A stretch of 64,000 bases of DNA, from positions 310,001 through 374,000 of the forward strand of contig NW_005179310.1 in the NCBI RefSeq assembly GCF_000350225.1, given 5' to 3'. Source of the stretch: Chondrus crispus (Eukaryota; Rhodophyta; Florideophyceae; Gigartinales; Gigartinaceae). The notes under the pieces are model-generated. The model searched no databases, was not told the DNA's origin, and saw only the letters and a program-made list of their open reading frames with translations. The position numbers and the translations under genes were made by a program. Shown here in pieces: positions 1-10,642 of the stretch (its first letter is position 1; the number at the start of each line of letters is the position of its first letter).

Positions 1-594
1 AACCCATGTGACTCACACTGGGCAGGTGTGAAACGGGTAATGCGATACGTGCAAGGGACTCGAAACTTAGGAATCGTGTTTGACAATAAATCTAAATCGC
101 CGGAGTTGTTCGGCTTCAGTGATGCTGACTGGGCCGGTTGTTCAGACTCTCGCAAGTCGACCAGCGGATATGTTTTCAAGTTCTGCGGTGGAGCGATCAG
201 TTGGAGTTCCCGGAAACAGACTGTGGTTGCAACTTCGACGTGTGAAGCTGAGTACATTGCACTATGTGAAGCGTGTAAGGAGGCGACTTGGTTGCGTCAA
301 GTGGTTGCTGATGTTCTTGGACTTGATTGTGATCCCACGATTGTGATGGGGTGTGACAATGCAGGGACTATTTCGTATGCACAGAATGAATCGGTCAACC
401 GTCGTAACAAACATGTTGATGTGAAATACCACTATGTACGAGATGCAATTAAGAGAAACGTCATTGCTTTGTCACATTGCCCGACCACTTCCATGCCTGC
501 AGATATCCTGACGAAAGCACTTGGGCGAGTTCTGTTCCAGAAGTTTGTAGAACTTCTAGGGCTTGCAGTAGCTAGTTCTGGTAAAAGCATGTGA
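1..594 (+). CDS. Copia pol C-terminus (end of RT, RNase H)
   Basis: The translation carries the Copia RNase H signature: SDADWAGC followed by SRKSTSGYVF, the EAEY motif and the late NKHVDVKYHYVRD block. These residues form the RNase H core that removes template RNA during reverse transcription in the virus-like particle. Only the last ~188 residues lie in the window; gag, protease, integrase and most of the reverse transcriptase are off the left edge. The ORF ends at the usual family position, about 12 bases before the LTR. Confidence 0.85.
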   Translation, partial: NPCDSHWAGVKRVMRYVQGTRNLGIVFDNKSKSPELFGFSDADWAGCSDSRKSTSGYVFKFCGGAISWSSRKQTVVATSTCEAEYIALCEACKEATWLRQVVADVLGLDCDPTIVMGCDNAGTISYAQNESVNRRNKHVDVKYHYVRDAIKRNVIALSHCPTTSMPADILTKALGRVLFQKFVELLGLAVASSGKSM

Positions 595-605
595 TCGAAG
601 GGGAG

Positions 606-1544
606 TGTTGTAATTCTACGACCACATGCCGATATGCATGACACACAACGACAGGTATGACACGTGTAAAAGGAAAAACACTCCGCGTGACGAGCTGAGC
701 AAGTTTGATTTTCAACGTGTACACGTGTGATTTCTGTACACGGTTGCACTCTACAGTACTTCAGGAGCAAGTTGTGTTTTCAACGGGTACACGTGTGAAA
801 TATGTACACGGTTGCGCTGTACAGTACAATCTGAGCATGTTTCGTTTTCTTCGCCCGACACGTGTATGACCTGGACACATGTCCTCATTACACTGTCGGA
901 CGCGTACAGTACGCCTGCAGTCTTACAGACAAAGTGTAGAACCTTTGTGGCGGTTGCCTGGCACGTGCCAAAGGTTTACACCGTCCATGGAGTGCAGCAC
1001 GGGTACAGCAGGACACAAAGATACCGTTGCGCGAGTTTTGAATTTGTAAGGCAAAATGTGCACTGTTGTAATTGACAGTGGACAGGACCTCACGAGAGAT
1101 CCAGATTCATAAGGCAACGTGTGCGCTGTAAACAGTCCTTGCAGGATTGATTTGAATTCGTAAGGCAACGTGTGAGCTGTAAACGTGCCTTACGAATTTG
1201 TGCCACGCTGGATTTGGAATAGTAAGGGAATTTGTGCTTTGCTGTGCTTTGTTGTACTGCCTTACTAATTTCTCCGTCATGACAGTGCTAATTCGTAAGG
1301 CGGTTTTCTGTTCTGTTTGTTGGGCCATCGCCAGTTTGGCTGAGTAGCAAGACGGGCACATGTGTTAGAGCCAATACATTTGTAGTATGTGTGTCGTAGT
1401 GTTTGGTAGTAGAGTTCTAGAAGATTGCAGAAGTGTATAAGTAGTGCCAGAAGTTGGCGACTCAAAGTAAATCGGTACCCAATCCTTCAACTTCACCTCA
1501 TCAACCGTCCTTCGATTTCCCTTTGCCCCGCTGACCTTCCACTA
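606..1544 (+). repeat. 3' LTR of type LTR1
   Basis: It begins TGTTGTAATT and ends CCTTCCACTA, and matches the solo LTR at 49671-50610 over its whole length. It has several ACACGTGT palindromes, a TATAAGTA box at 1436-1443, and at least six copies of an ATTCGTAAGGC-like motif in both orientations between about 1040 and 1300. The right border is set by where Copia-2 coding sequence resumes at 1545. Confidence 0.85.
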
Positions 1545-2089
1545 TGCGTGGGTCCCAGCATCCTGGAATAGTGTTTGGTAAAGATGATCTTGGTACGGAA
1601 CTTCATGGGTATAGCGACGCAGATTGGGGTGGATGCCTTGAATCACGGAAATCAACGAGTGGGTACGTGTTCAAGCTTTGTGATGGGCCTATCAGTTGGG
1701 CTTCCCGGAAACAAACAGTAGTTGCAAAGTCTACTTGTGAGGCAGAATACATCGCACTCAGTGAAGCATGCAAAGAGGCCGCGTGGCTTCGACGCTTCCA
1801 TGCTGATGTACTTGGTGCGAATTCGGATCCAACAATTCGCGTTGGATGTGACAACGCTGGTACGATTGCGTTTGCTCAGAACGAATCTACAAATCGTCGC
1901 AACAAGCACATTGATATTACCTATCATTTTGTTCGAGATGCAGTGCAGCGAAAACTGGTCACATTGTACCATTGTCCGACAACAGAAATGCCAGCCGATA
2001 TGCTGACCAAACCACTTGGTCGCGTGCTGTTTGAAAAGTTCGTGGGCATGGTTGGGCTTTCCGAGTGCAAAGCTGCCCAAAGCATGTGA
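1545..2089 (+). CDS. Copia-2 RNase H fragment
   Basis: This segment is nearly identical to the end of the whole-looking Copia-2 polyprotein at 23998-24539. Visible motifs are SDADWGGC, SRKSTSGYVF, the CEAEY block and the final ADMLTKPLGR stretch. The coding sequence starts abruptly at the LTR1 border because the upstream part of pol was separated by the Copia-1 insertion. Confidence 0.85.
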
Positions 2090-2100
2090 TCGAGGGGAGG

Positions 2101-3363
2101 TATTGAAAATGTGCGACCACATGCTGTTATCTGGAAAGTGCAAAATCGAGTGACACGTGTACATGACTGCACGGTCCGGGCGCTCTTACCCATATCACGA
2201 CATGACACGTGTAAAATCCCACATTTTGGGGTTCCGGGGACGAAAGTGGCCTCTCGGAGGGTCATGCAAATTTGCATAGTTTTGCCAAGTGGAACCTTGG
2301 CCCGTAGCACTATAGACTACACAGTAAATACTGCAATTCTATTGGCCCTCAGGTCTAATGCTGCAAATCTATTGGTCGAGCGTTGTCCACGTGTGCGTCA
2401 TTGGCCTTGTGATGTACTTTAAATGGCCTGTATATGCCATAATTACGTTGTTTTGGGGGTTTCAAGTGGTTTGTCATGGTTGTAATGGGTAATTGCATGG
2501 GGCCCCGGGCGGGACACATGTATGCCGTGTACACATGTACACGTCGCCAGGTGAATTCGTGTACGTACACATGTACACGCATCCAGGTGTATGCACATGA
2601 GGGTTTACAGTTTTACAGTGTCAGACTGTTTGCGATCCTGCGCGTGTTCGAGTACAGTACATGTGAATCAAAAGTACAACAAGTACTTCTCGCGATAGGA
2701 ATACAGTTGTGCGATTATTCTGTGTACGCGTCACGCTGTATGCGAGTCTTGCGTGAGCACGCGCTGTTGCACTGTGCTCTCGTCATGGTGCGCCGTTGGA
2801 TGCAAGTTCATGACAGTACTCGTGTGATTTACATGTATTCTCATGTGAGTTGTGTAGAAAGTCTGGATGCACATTGTTATAACTTGCCATAATTATCTGA
2901 CAGTGCTTGGCGAAATTAGTAAGGTGAGAAACAAGGATACGTATGGCGATTGTGATATGAAAGACGTTTGCGTTGTTGGAAATAGACAAGTGCCAAGTTG
3001 TTCGTTGCACAACAATGAAGTCTGGCATGACTGGATGCAGATTAGTAAGGTGTGAAACAGTTGCATGCATAGGGCCATGGTTTACAGTCATTTGGAATGT
3101 GTAGAAATAGTTGTGAGCTAATAGTTACGAATCGATTCGTAAGGTGGAAATCGAACAGTATGGTCGGGCCACAAGAGGACCGCGCTTGGTCGCGTATAGT
3201 AGAGTATGGTTTACTGGGAGTCGGAGTAGAGCGATAGTGTAGCACTCGAAGTGTATAAGTATGGCAGGAAAACGGCTTCAAAGTAAACCTCGGCACCAAC
3301 TCCTTCACTCACACACATCAACCTGCCCTCCTTCTTTCCCTTGCCCCTCCGAACCTACCATTG
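2101..3363 (+). repeat. 3' LTR of type LTR3
   Basis: It begins TATTGAAAATG and ends CCGAACCTACCATT, about 1263 bp, and matches the other LTR3 copies (9379-10642, 17936-19199, 43283-44546, 24551-24893 plus 53257-54182). A TATAAGTA box lies near position 3254. Copia-1 integrase coding sequence starts at the next base, which marks the insertion border. Confidence 0.85.
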
Positions 3364-5681
3364 CACCTGAACAAAACGGTGTTGCTGAACGTTTAAATCG
3401 AACCTTGATTGACCTTGTCCGTTCCATGCTTTCTCATAAACAGGTCAGTAAACGAGTCTGGGCAGAGGCTCTTGCCACTGCAGTATATGTTCGCAATCGA
3501 GTTACTTCACGGGCTTTGCCAGTTAACACGACTCCCCATCACATTTGGATGAAGTCAACTCCAAATGTTGGCCATTGGCGAGTATTTGGGTCAAAGTGTT
3601 GGTATACATTACCGAAATTAGAGCTCCGTAAGCTTGACTTGCGAGCGCGTGAAGCGATGTTTCTCGGTTATTCGCAATGCAGTAAAGCATACAAACTTTG
3701 GGACGGAGAGTTGAGTAAAGTTGTTGTTTCACGAGATGCCAAGTTTGATGAATCGACATGTGGGATGCATGACATTCCTGCACATGAAAAAGATTCAATC
3801 AGCTCTGACGTTGGCGTTGTATTGCTCGGTGGCGACAATGAGAATGAAGCCGCTACCCCAAATGCTAATGAGGTTGGGTCGGAAGAGGATGAAATTTCAG
3901 GGGAGGTTATTGAAAACGAGGACACTCACTCTGTAGGTGAGAATGATGAAGATGATGTATCACCTCCCGTCGAAACTCCGAATGTCACTCCTCCAACTCC
4001 GACTCCAGCTGTACGAAGATCGTCTCGAATCAGTAGACCTCCCGGATCATGGTGGAGGAGCAACTTTGCAGCTGCTCTTCTTTCACATGCGCATGTCGCT
4101 ATTGAAGGTCCCAAGACTTTCAAACAAGCAACCCACGGTCCTAGAGCTGCATTCTGGCAGACCGGCATTGACAAAGAACTTGCCTCGCAGACTAAGAATC
4201 GAACTTGGAAACTTGTTCCTCGATCTGAGGCGTCAAACATCTTGACATCTCGATGGGTTTTCAATGTCAAGCAGCTGCCTGATGCAAATGGCAATATAGT
4301 TGAAAGTGCAAAAGCCAGACTTGTTGCCCGTGGATTCCAGCAAGTGCAAGGTCTTGACTATACTGAGACATATGCCCCTGTCATAAAGTTTACCACTATT
4401 CGTCTACTTCTTGCCTTAGTTGCTCATTACGACCTTGAACTTCATCAGATGAATGTCGTGACTGCGTTTTTGAACGGCGACTTGGATGAAGACATCTACA
4501 TGGAGCAACCCGAAGGCTGCGTTGACAAAAGCAAAAGTGATCATGTGTGTAAACTTTTGAAAGCACTTTACGGTCTTAAACAAGCACCTCGTCAATGGCA
4601 TACCAAAGTGGATGATTTCTTACTCGGTGAATTGGGATTTGAGACTTCACGTAGTGATCCGTGCCTCTACATTAAACGCATTGGTAACACTATCATGCTA
4701 ATTGCACTTTATGTCGATGACTTGTTACTCGCTGGTAGTGATATCCATGCCATCAAATGGATGAAGGGGGAGCTTAACAAACGGTTTGAGATGAAAGACC
4801 TTGGTGAAGCAAAAGTCTGCATTGGTCTTGAAATTCAAAGAGATTGCACTATCAAGACATTGAGTCTCACTCAAACTAAGTATGCATTAAATGTGCTTGA
4901 CCGTTTTAAAATGTCGACTTGTAACCCTTCTCTGACTCCAATGGAACAAGGTCGCAAAACCACGAATTCTATCGGAAACGACTCCGAAACAAAGGCACCG
5001 TATCGTGAGGCAGTAGGATCCCTGATGTACTTGATGGTTGGCACTCGTCCAGACTTGGCATACGCCATTGGCAAGCTTTCCCAACATTCTGCCAACCCAT
5101 GTGAGTCACACTGGGCAGGTGTAAAACGGGTAATGCGATACGTGCAAGGGACTCGAAACTTAGGAATCGTGTTTGACAATAAATCCAAATCGCCGGAGTT
5201 GCTCGGTTTCAGTGATGCTGACTGGGCCGGTTGTTCAGACTCTCGCAAGTCGACCAGCGGATATGTTTTCAAGTTCTGTGGTGGAGCTATCAGTTGGAGT
5301 TCCCGGAAACAGACTGTGGTTGCGACTTCGACGTGTGAAGCTGAGTACATTGCACTATGTGAAGCGTGTAAGGAGGCGACTTGGTTGCGTCAAGTTGTTG
5401 CTGATGTCCTCGGACTTGATTCTGATCCCACGATCATGATGGGGTGTGACAATGCAGGGACGATTTCGTTTGCACAGAATGAATCGATCAACCCTCGCAA
5501 CAAACATGTTGATGTAAAATACCACTACGTACGAGATGCTATTAAGAGAAACATTGTGTATTTGTCGCATTGTCCGACCACTTCGATGCCTGCTGATATC
5601 TTAACCAAAGCACTTGGGCGAATTCTATTCCAGAAGTTTGTAGAACTTCTGGGGCTTGCAGTGTCCAGTAAAAGCATGTGA
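3364..5681 (+). CDS. Copia-1 integrase end, RT and RNase H
   Basis: In order: the end of the integrase core (EQNGVAERLN, with the catalytic Glu), the integrase C-terminal region with the GYSQCSKAYKLWD stretch, an acidic linker, then the reverse transcriptase (SRWVFNVKQ, NVVTAFLNGDL, LYVDDLLLAGS with the YVDD active site) and RNase H (SDADWAGC). The frame is open throughout this half and ends 11 bases before the LTR. The nearest relative in the window is the Copia-1 at 38381-46441, which is nearly identical. The open frame also runs upstream into the preceding LTR3, but that part is not native pol. Confidence 0.85.
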
Positions 5682-5692
5682 TCGAGGGGGAG

Positions 5693-6357
5693 TGTTGGAA
5701 ATCTTCGACCACATGCTAAGCTCCAAGCCTGACAGATATTACACGTGTACGTCGACGAAACCTAAAATGCTTGCAAGAGCATTCTCAGGATGTTTGGTCT
5801 TCAAGGTGGACACGTGTCATATTTGTACACGGTTGCACTTTCCTATCATTTCCGAGCATGTTTCAATTTTGGTGTTGACACGTGTAAGTTATGTACCTCG
5901 TGGCACTCTACAGTACATTCTGAACATGTTTCATTTTTCTCGATTTGACACGTGTGTGACACGTATGACGTATGTGCCACAGTGGTTATTAATCGTAGTG
6001 TAAAATCTGTAATCTACAGTACAGTACATTCAGATATTATTGACTCTCAAACGGTCCCAAATTATTAGCAAGAGAGAGTGCAAGAAGGAGAGTCATTTGA
6101 TTATCAACGGAGAGTGGAAGTAGGAGAGTCACTTGATTATCAACCGAGAGTGCAACAGGGAGAGTCACTTGATTATCAACCAGTGCAAGAAGGAGAGTCA
6201 CATGACCAGCCCTAATGGCTCGTATTGTATGTAGTTCGAAGAGTATAAGTAGCGCCGAAGTAGGAGAGTCACTTGATTATCAACCGAGAGTGCAACAGGG
6301 AGAGTCACTTGATTATCAACCAGTGCAAGAAGGATCTGCCCCGCTGACCTTTCTATA
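5693..6357 (+). repeat. 3' LTR of type LTR2, shortened and rearranged
   Basis: It begins TGTTGGAAATC and ends CCTTTCTATA. It is shorter than the 739-bp LTR2 pair at 38381 and 45703. The 36-bp minisatellite is shuffled here: repeat units lie both before and after the TATAAGTA box (about 6244), whereas the other copies have them only before it. TATA-proximal sequence is followed directly by repeat units and then by the normal LTR end. Confidence 0.8.
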
Positions 6358-8157
6358 ATTTTGCTCCGGTGTGTACGCGGTCGTCATTTGATGCTGAGTA
6401 CCATTTGCAATCAGAAAAGACTTAAACTCCGTGGACAGATACTCACCACCTCGATCGGTGCGAAGCACTTTGATCTTGCGACCAGTGTGAGTCTGAGCAA
6501 GTTGTGCAAACATTTTGTATCGTTCAAATGCTTCTGATTTATGGTGCATAGGGTACATTACTGACCAGTTTGAGTGATCATCTATGAAGGTAATGAAGTA
6601 CTTGGCACCACCAATGGACTGCACCTCTAAGGGGCCACAAACATCAGAGTGAACTAAGTCTAGACAGAAGTATGCCCGCCTCGAGGACCGCTCTTTTGGG
6701 ATCACAGATCGAGTGGCTTTGCCGTAGACGCACGCAGAACATTTTTCAGAGATGCAATCATTGTCAGTATTGTTGATTTTGTTAGCCTCATTACCAAGTA
6801 GTTTGACTCCACTTACCACATTGTCACGAATCATCGAAGCAATACCTTGAGAATGCACATGTGCAAATCGCTCATGCCACGTTTGCAGAGTGGCAGCATA
6901 TGCAGATCCGATGTCACTGACGATGTCGAGAACGTAAAGTTCTCCAACCAATGTCGCAGTCGTCACTACAGTTGAGCCTCGTCTGATCATGCATTTTCCA
7001 TTTTCGAACCCAACTTTTAGTCCAAGTTCAGTCATTCGACTGACAGAGAGCAGAGAGAACGCAAAGTCCGGAACGTGCAATACATCCGTCAACTTGCACG
7101 GTTCGATGCGGCCATTCACATTTAACTTCAAGTGAACGTCACCACGGCCGGCAACCTTTGCACTAGCCTTGGTTCCCATCTGAACAGAGGCGGATTCAAG
7201 TGGCTCATACATTGCAAACAGAGATCGGTCATATGTAATATGAGCTGTACAAGCTGAATCTACGAGCCACGAAGGCGACATCTCCAGATCGTTCGTGTGC
7301 GAAGCTTTCGACATCAGACATGTGAAGTCGACGCTGTTTACAACCATGTCGGGATCAGGTTTCTGTGTGACAAATGCCGATTGTTTCCGCTGAGACATAC
7401 GCGGTTTATATCCGCTAGGAGGAGCCGGGCGACGCCCATTCAAATCCTTTCCCCAGCAGCGGGTTGCCGTATGGCCTGTATGACCGCAGTTCGTGCATTT
7501 GTAATCGTTTATGTCCCGATTGTTCGGGGCACGATTAACCAGAGCCGATGTCTGTGAGGAGCTAGACTTCATGTTTGCTCGTTGCTCTTCCTGCAGCAGA
7601 CGACTTTTCACAAAGTCCAAACTGAATATCTTTTCCTCATTACCGAGAGCATCAAGTGCAACGATGAGAGCCTCGAAACGGGCAGGCAGACCGTTGAGCA
7701 CTGCCATGGCCATCTCCTTGTCATCGATATTTACGCTCATTGACTTGAGAATGGCTGCCAGCTGCTTGACACGATTGATGTATGCAAGCACCTTTTCACC
7801 GGAAAGCATCTTCACAGTGTAGAACTCACGACGTGCAGCTAGTTTGTTCAGCAAAGTGTGCCTCTCAAACACGTTGACAATAGCTTCCCACATCTCATGA
7901 GCAGTATCAACACCACGTACATGCTCAAGATGCTCAGCTGATAGGGAGAGACCAATCAGTGCTTTAGCTTTACTGTCACCTCTGATCCACTTCTTACGCT
8001 CTTCCGCGCGTTCCTCACTTGGAACTCTTCCCTCAACGATGTATTGGTCAACATCACGTAGAGCAAGCAGAAGTTGTATTTTCTGCTTCCACACGTAGAA
8101 GTTGGAGTCCGTCAGTTTGTCGATTCTGATGGATCCTCCTCCTCCTTGATCTTCCAT
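6358..8157 (-). CDS. Copia-2 gag, protease and integrase (5' half)
   Basis: Translation starts at the ATG at 8157 (MEDQGGGG), the same start as in the sense copy at 20421. Domains in order: the gag domain with the NFYVWKQKIQLLL block, a CX2CX4HX4C zinc knuckle (CTNCGHTGHTATRC), the protease (WLVDSACTAH), the integrase zinc-binding region (HERFAH and CSAC), and the first integrase catalytic Asp residues (HSDVCG, RTDRGGEY). The frame ends where the Copia-1 element is inserted. It is near-identical to the sense copy. Confidence 0.85.
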
Positions 8158-8197
8158 TTTAGTGCAAATAAACTTCAAGTATTCGAAAATCCGTTCG

Positions 8198-8247
8198 GGG
8201 ATCCCAAGCCGTTAACCGATAGTCAACACAATGGCAAGCCCACCCGT
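8198..8247 (-). promoter_or_regulatory. Conserved 50-nt leader box upstream of gag
   Basis: This is the reverse complement of the box at 20331-20380 and matches 40231-40280 in the Copia-1 leader with about one difference. It sits about 40 nt before the gag ATG and contains the GTTAAC and GGATCC palindromes. Conservation between two otherwise diverged leaders suggests a cis-acting RNA role such as packaging, dimerisation or initiation; this is an inference. Confidence 0.6.
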
Positions 8248-8329
8248 CTAAGAAGTTCGATATGATTACTATGAAGTTGCACTAGGAGAAATTTGCGAAC
8301 AGATATGTGAATTTATTTGGATGAAATCC

Positions 8330-8872
8330 CTAACTATTCTGTTCACAAACTACCTTTAAGTGTGCGGCACCGTTCTCGTGGCACTTCAGGTGCCCGTGAG
8401 ACTCAAAGACGCGATTGCAAGGGATACAACGCGGAGTCTCCTTAGCGTTGGCAACTTGAATGCGATGAGACCTAGACTGAATGTGGTCGTAAAAGGCCTT
8501 CGCACTATTGCCACTAACGCCGCACACTTTACAATACCGCTTATACCGCGGGCACACCTTACGATTCCTGTTGCGCTCACGCTTGAACTGCTTATCCGCG
8601 AGAACAGCCGCTTTCCGAGCAGAAAGTCGATGCGTAGTTCTCTTTATTGGTGCGGGAACAGAGCGCGGAATACGAGGAATCCTATATGGTGCGCAACTCG
8701 AGGACGGACCCGGAAGCGCGAGCCGACGTGAAGGTTGATCCTCAGGCTCAAGCACCTCAACGGATACGACCTCCGATGTCCTAACTGTTCGACCGGTGAC
8801 CAGCTTCCCAGGCGCAGAGCGCACAGGTACTAATTCCAGATCTAACACAACCCCGTAAAAACAGGTATTCAC
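8330..8872 (-). CDS. Copia-2 leader ORF, double U1/JAZ-type zinc finger
   Basis: This ORF of about 180 codons lies between the primer site and gag. It contains two zinc-finger patterns of the form CX2CX12HX5H, the spacing of U1/matrin/JAZ-type fingers that often bind double-stranded RNA. They are preceded by a strongly basic stretch (KRERNRNRK). It differs from the sense copy at 19706-20248 by only about four residues. No ATG lies in the frame, so translation probably needs an upstream exon or a non-AUG start. Extra leader ORFs of this kind are not a standard Copia component. Confidence 0.6.
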   Translation of the reverse strand: MNTCFYGVVLDLELVPVRSAPGKLVTGRTVRTSEVVSVEVLEPEDQPSRRLALPGPSSSCAPYRIPRIPRSVPAPIKRTTHRLSARKAAVLADKQFKRERNRNRKVCPRYKRYCKVCGVSGNSAKAFYDHIQSRSHRIQVANAKETPRCIPCNRVFESHGHLKCHENGAAHLKVVCEQNS

Positions 8873-9378
8873 AATAAGGAATATGAAGATAATCGTCAGT
8901 AACAGATTTTGGAATTATTGCTCTTAAGAACCACCAAAACGTGCAAAGACAATCACTTAGATGTGTAGGAAATGGAAAGAAACTCAAAACTTACTTTGCA
9001 TGAGAGAACGAAGAAAAACCAAATGCGAGATTGACGACGACGGCGGTAGCGGGAGCGGAAACGAAGACGAAGACCAAAGACAGAGACAGCAGCAAGAACC
9101 ACAGCAAGAACGAAAGCCAAACCAAGAACGAAGACAACGAAGACAACGGGGGCGATGACCAAAACCAATTCACACAAGAGAGCAAGAACGACAGCAGCAG
9201 CGAAAACCAAAACCAAGAACGACGGCAAGAACGAGAGCGACAACGACAGCGAGAAGACCAGCGGAAAGAACGACGAGAAACGGCAGCGAAAACGACAGCG
9301 ACAACGACGGCAGAAACAACGGAACGAGAACGACAGACTCATGCAGTGAAACGACAGCGAGGGACTGGGCCCATAACC

Positions 9379-10642
9379 TAATGGTAGGTTCGGAGGGGCA
9401 AGGGAAAGAAGGAGGGCAGGTTGATGTGTGTGAGTGAAGGAGTTGGTGCCGAGGTTTACTTTGAAGCCGTTTTCCTGCGATACTTATACACTTCGAGTGC
9501 TACACTATCGCTCTACTCCGACTCCCAGTAAACCATACTCTACTATGCGCGACCAAGCGCGGTCCTCTTGTGGCCCGACCATACTGTTCGATTTCCACCT
9601 TACGAATCGATTCGTAACTATTAGCTCACAACTATTTCTACACATTCCAAATGACTGTAAACCATGGCCCTATGCATGCAACTGTTTCACACCTTACTAA
9701 TCTGCATCCAGTCATGCCAGACTTCATTGTTGTGCAACGAACAACTTGGCACTTGTCTATTTCCAACAACGCAAACGTCTTTCATATCACAATCGCCATA
9801 CGTATCCTTGTTTCTCACCTTACTAATTTCGCCAAGCACTGTCAGACAATTATGGCAAGTTATAACAATGTGCATCCAGACTTTCTACACAACTCACATG
9901 AGAATACATGTAAATCACACGAGTACTGTCATGAACTTGCATCCAACGGCGCATCATGACGAGAGCACAGTGCAACGGCGCGTGCTCACGCAAGACTCGC
10001 ATACAGCGTGACGCGTACACAGAATAATCGCACAACTGTATTCCTCTCGCGAGAAGTACTTGTTGTACTTTTGATTCACATGTACTGTACTCGGACACGC
10101 GCAGGATCGCAAACAGTCTGACACTGTAAAACTGTAAACCCTCATGTGCATACACCTGGATGCGTGTACATGTGTACGTACACGAATTCACCTGGCGACG
10201 TGTACATGTGTACACGGCATACATGTGTCCCGCCCAGGGGCCCCATGCAATTACCCATTACAACCATGGCAAACCACTTGAAACCCCCAAAACAACGAAA
10301 TTATGGCATATACAGGCCATTTAAAGTATATCACAAGGCCAATGACGCACACGTGGACAACGCTCGACCAATAGATTTGCAGCATTAGACCTGAGGGCCA
10401 ATAGAATTGCAGTATTTACTGTGTAGTCTATAGTGCTACGGGCCAAGGTTCCACTTGGCAAAACTATGCAAATTTGCATGACCCTCCGAGAGGCCACTTT
10501 CGTCCCCAGAACCCCAAAATCTGGGATTTTACACGTGTCATGTCGTGATATGGGTAAGAGCGCCCGGACCGTGCAGTCATGTACACGTGTCACTCGATTT
10601 TGACCCTTTCAGATAACAGCATGTGGTCGCACATTTTCAATA
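9379..10642 (-). repeat. 5' LTR3 of antisense Copia-2
   Basis: 1264 bp, the same length as the other complete LTR3 copies. Read on the minus strand it starts TATTGAAAATG at 10642 and ends CTACCATTA at 9379. It is followed on the minus strand by the primer-binding site at 9378-9365 (GGTTATGGGCCCAG). Confidence 0.88.

Larger units (their letters stand above)
1..1544 (+). mobile_element. Copia-1 element with LTR1, 3' part
   Basis: This is the 3' end of a Ty1/copia element that runs in from the left edge. It holds the end of pol (1-594), a short polypurine tract (about 594-605) and a complete 3' LTR (606-1544). Directly after it the sequence resumes in the RNase H region of a Copia-2 element, so it is nested in Copia-2. 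Its pol end is nearly identical to the one at 5098-5681, but its LTR is of another type (LTR1 rather than LTR2). Confidence 0.85.
1545..3363 (+). mobile_element. Copia-2 element, 3' part with LTR3
   Basis: This is the end of a Copia-2 pol (1545-2089), a polypurine tract (about 2089-2100) and a complete 3' LTR. It is the host of the Copia-1/LTR1 insertion on its left. On its right it ends inside a Copia-1 integrase sequence, so it is itself inserted in the Copia-1/LTR2 element. The 5' part lies off the window. Confidence 0.85.
3364..6357 (+). mobile_element. Copia-1 element with LTR2, 3' half
   Basis: This is the integrase C-terminus, RT and RNase H of a Copia-1 element plus a 3' LTR2. The left break, at the integrase TPEQN codons, is caused by the Copia-2 insertion ending at 3363. 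On its right the sequence passes into an antisense Copia-2 integrase, so this element is nested in Copia-2 (-). Confidence 0.85.
6358..10642 (-). mobile_element. Copia-2 element, antisense 5' half
   Basis: Read on the minus strand this is a 5' LTR3 (10642 to 9379), primer site, leader with a zinc-finger ORF, and gag-protease-integrase down to 6358, where Copia-1/LTR2 interrupts it at the integrase EQN codons. The rest of its pol is off the left edge. It is inserted in the gag of a Gypsy-1 copy; CCTTT (10643-10647) is the likely target-site duplication at this end. Confidence 0.85.
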
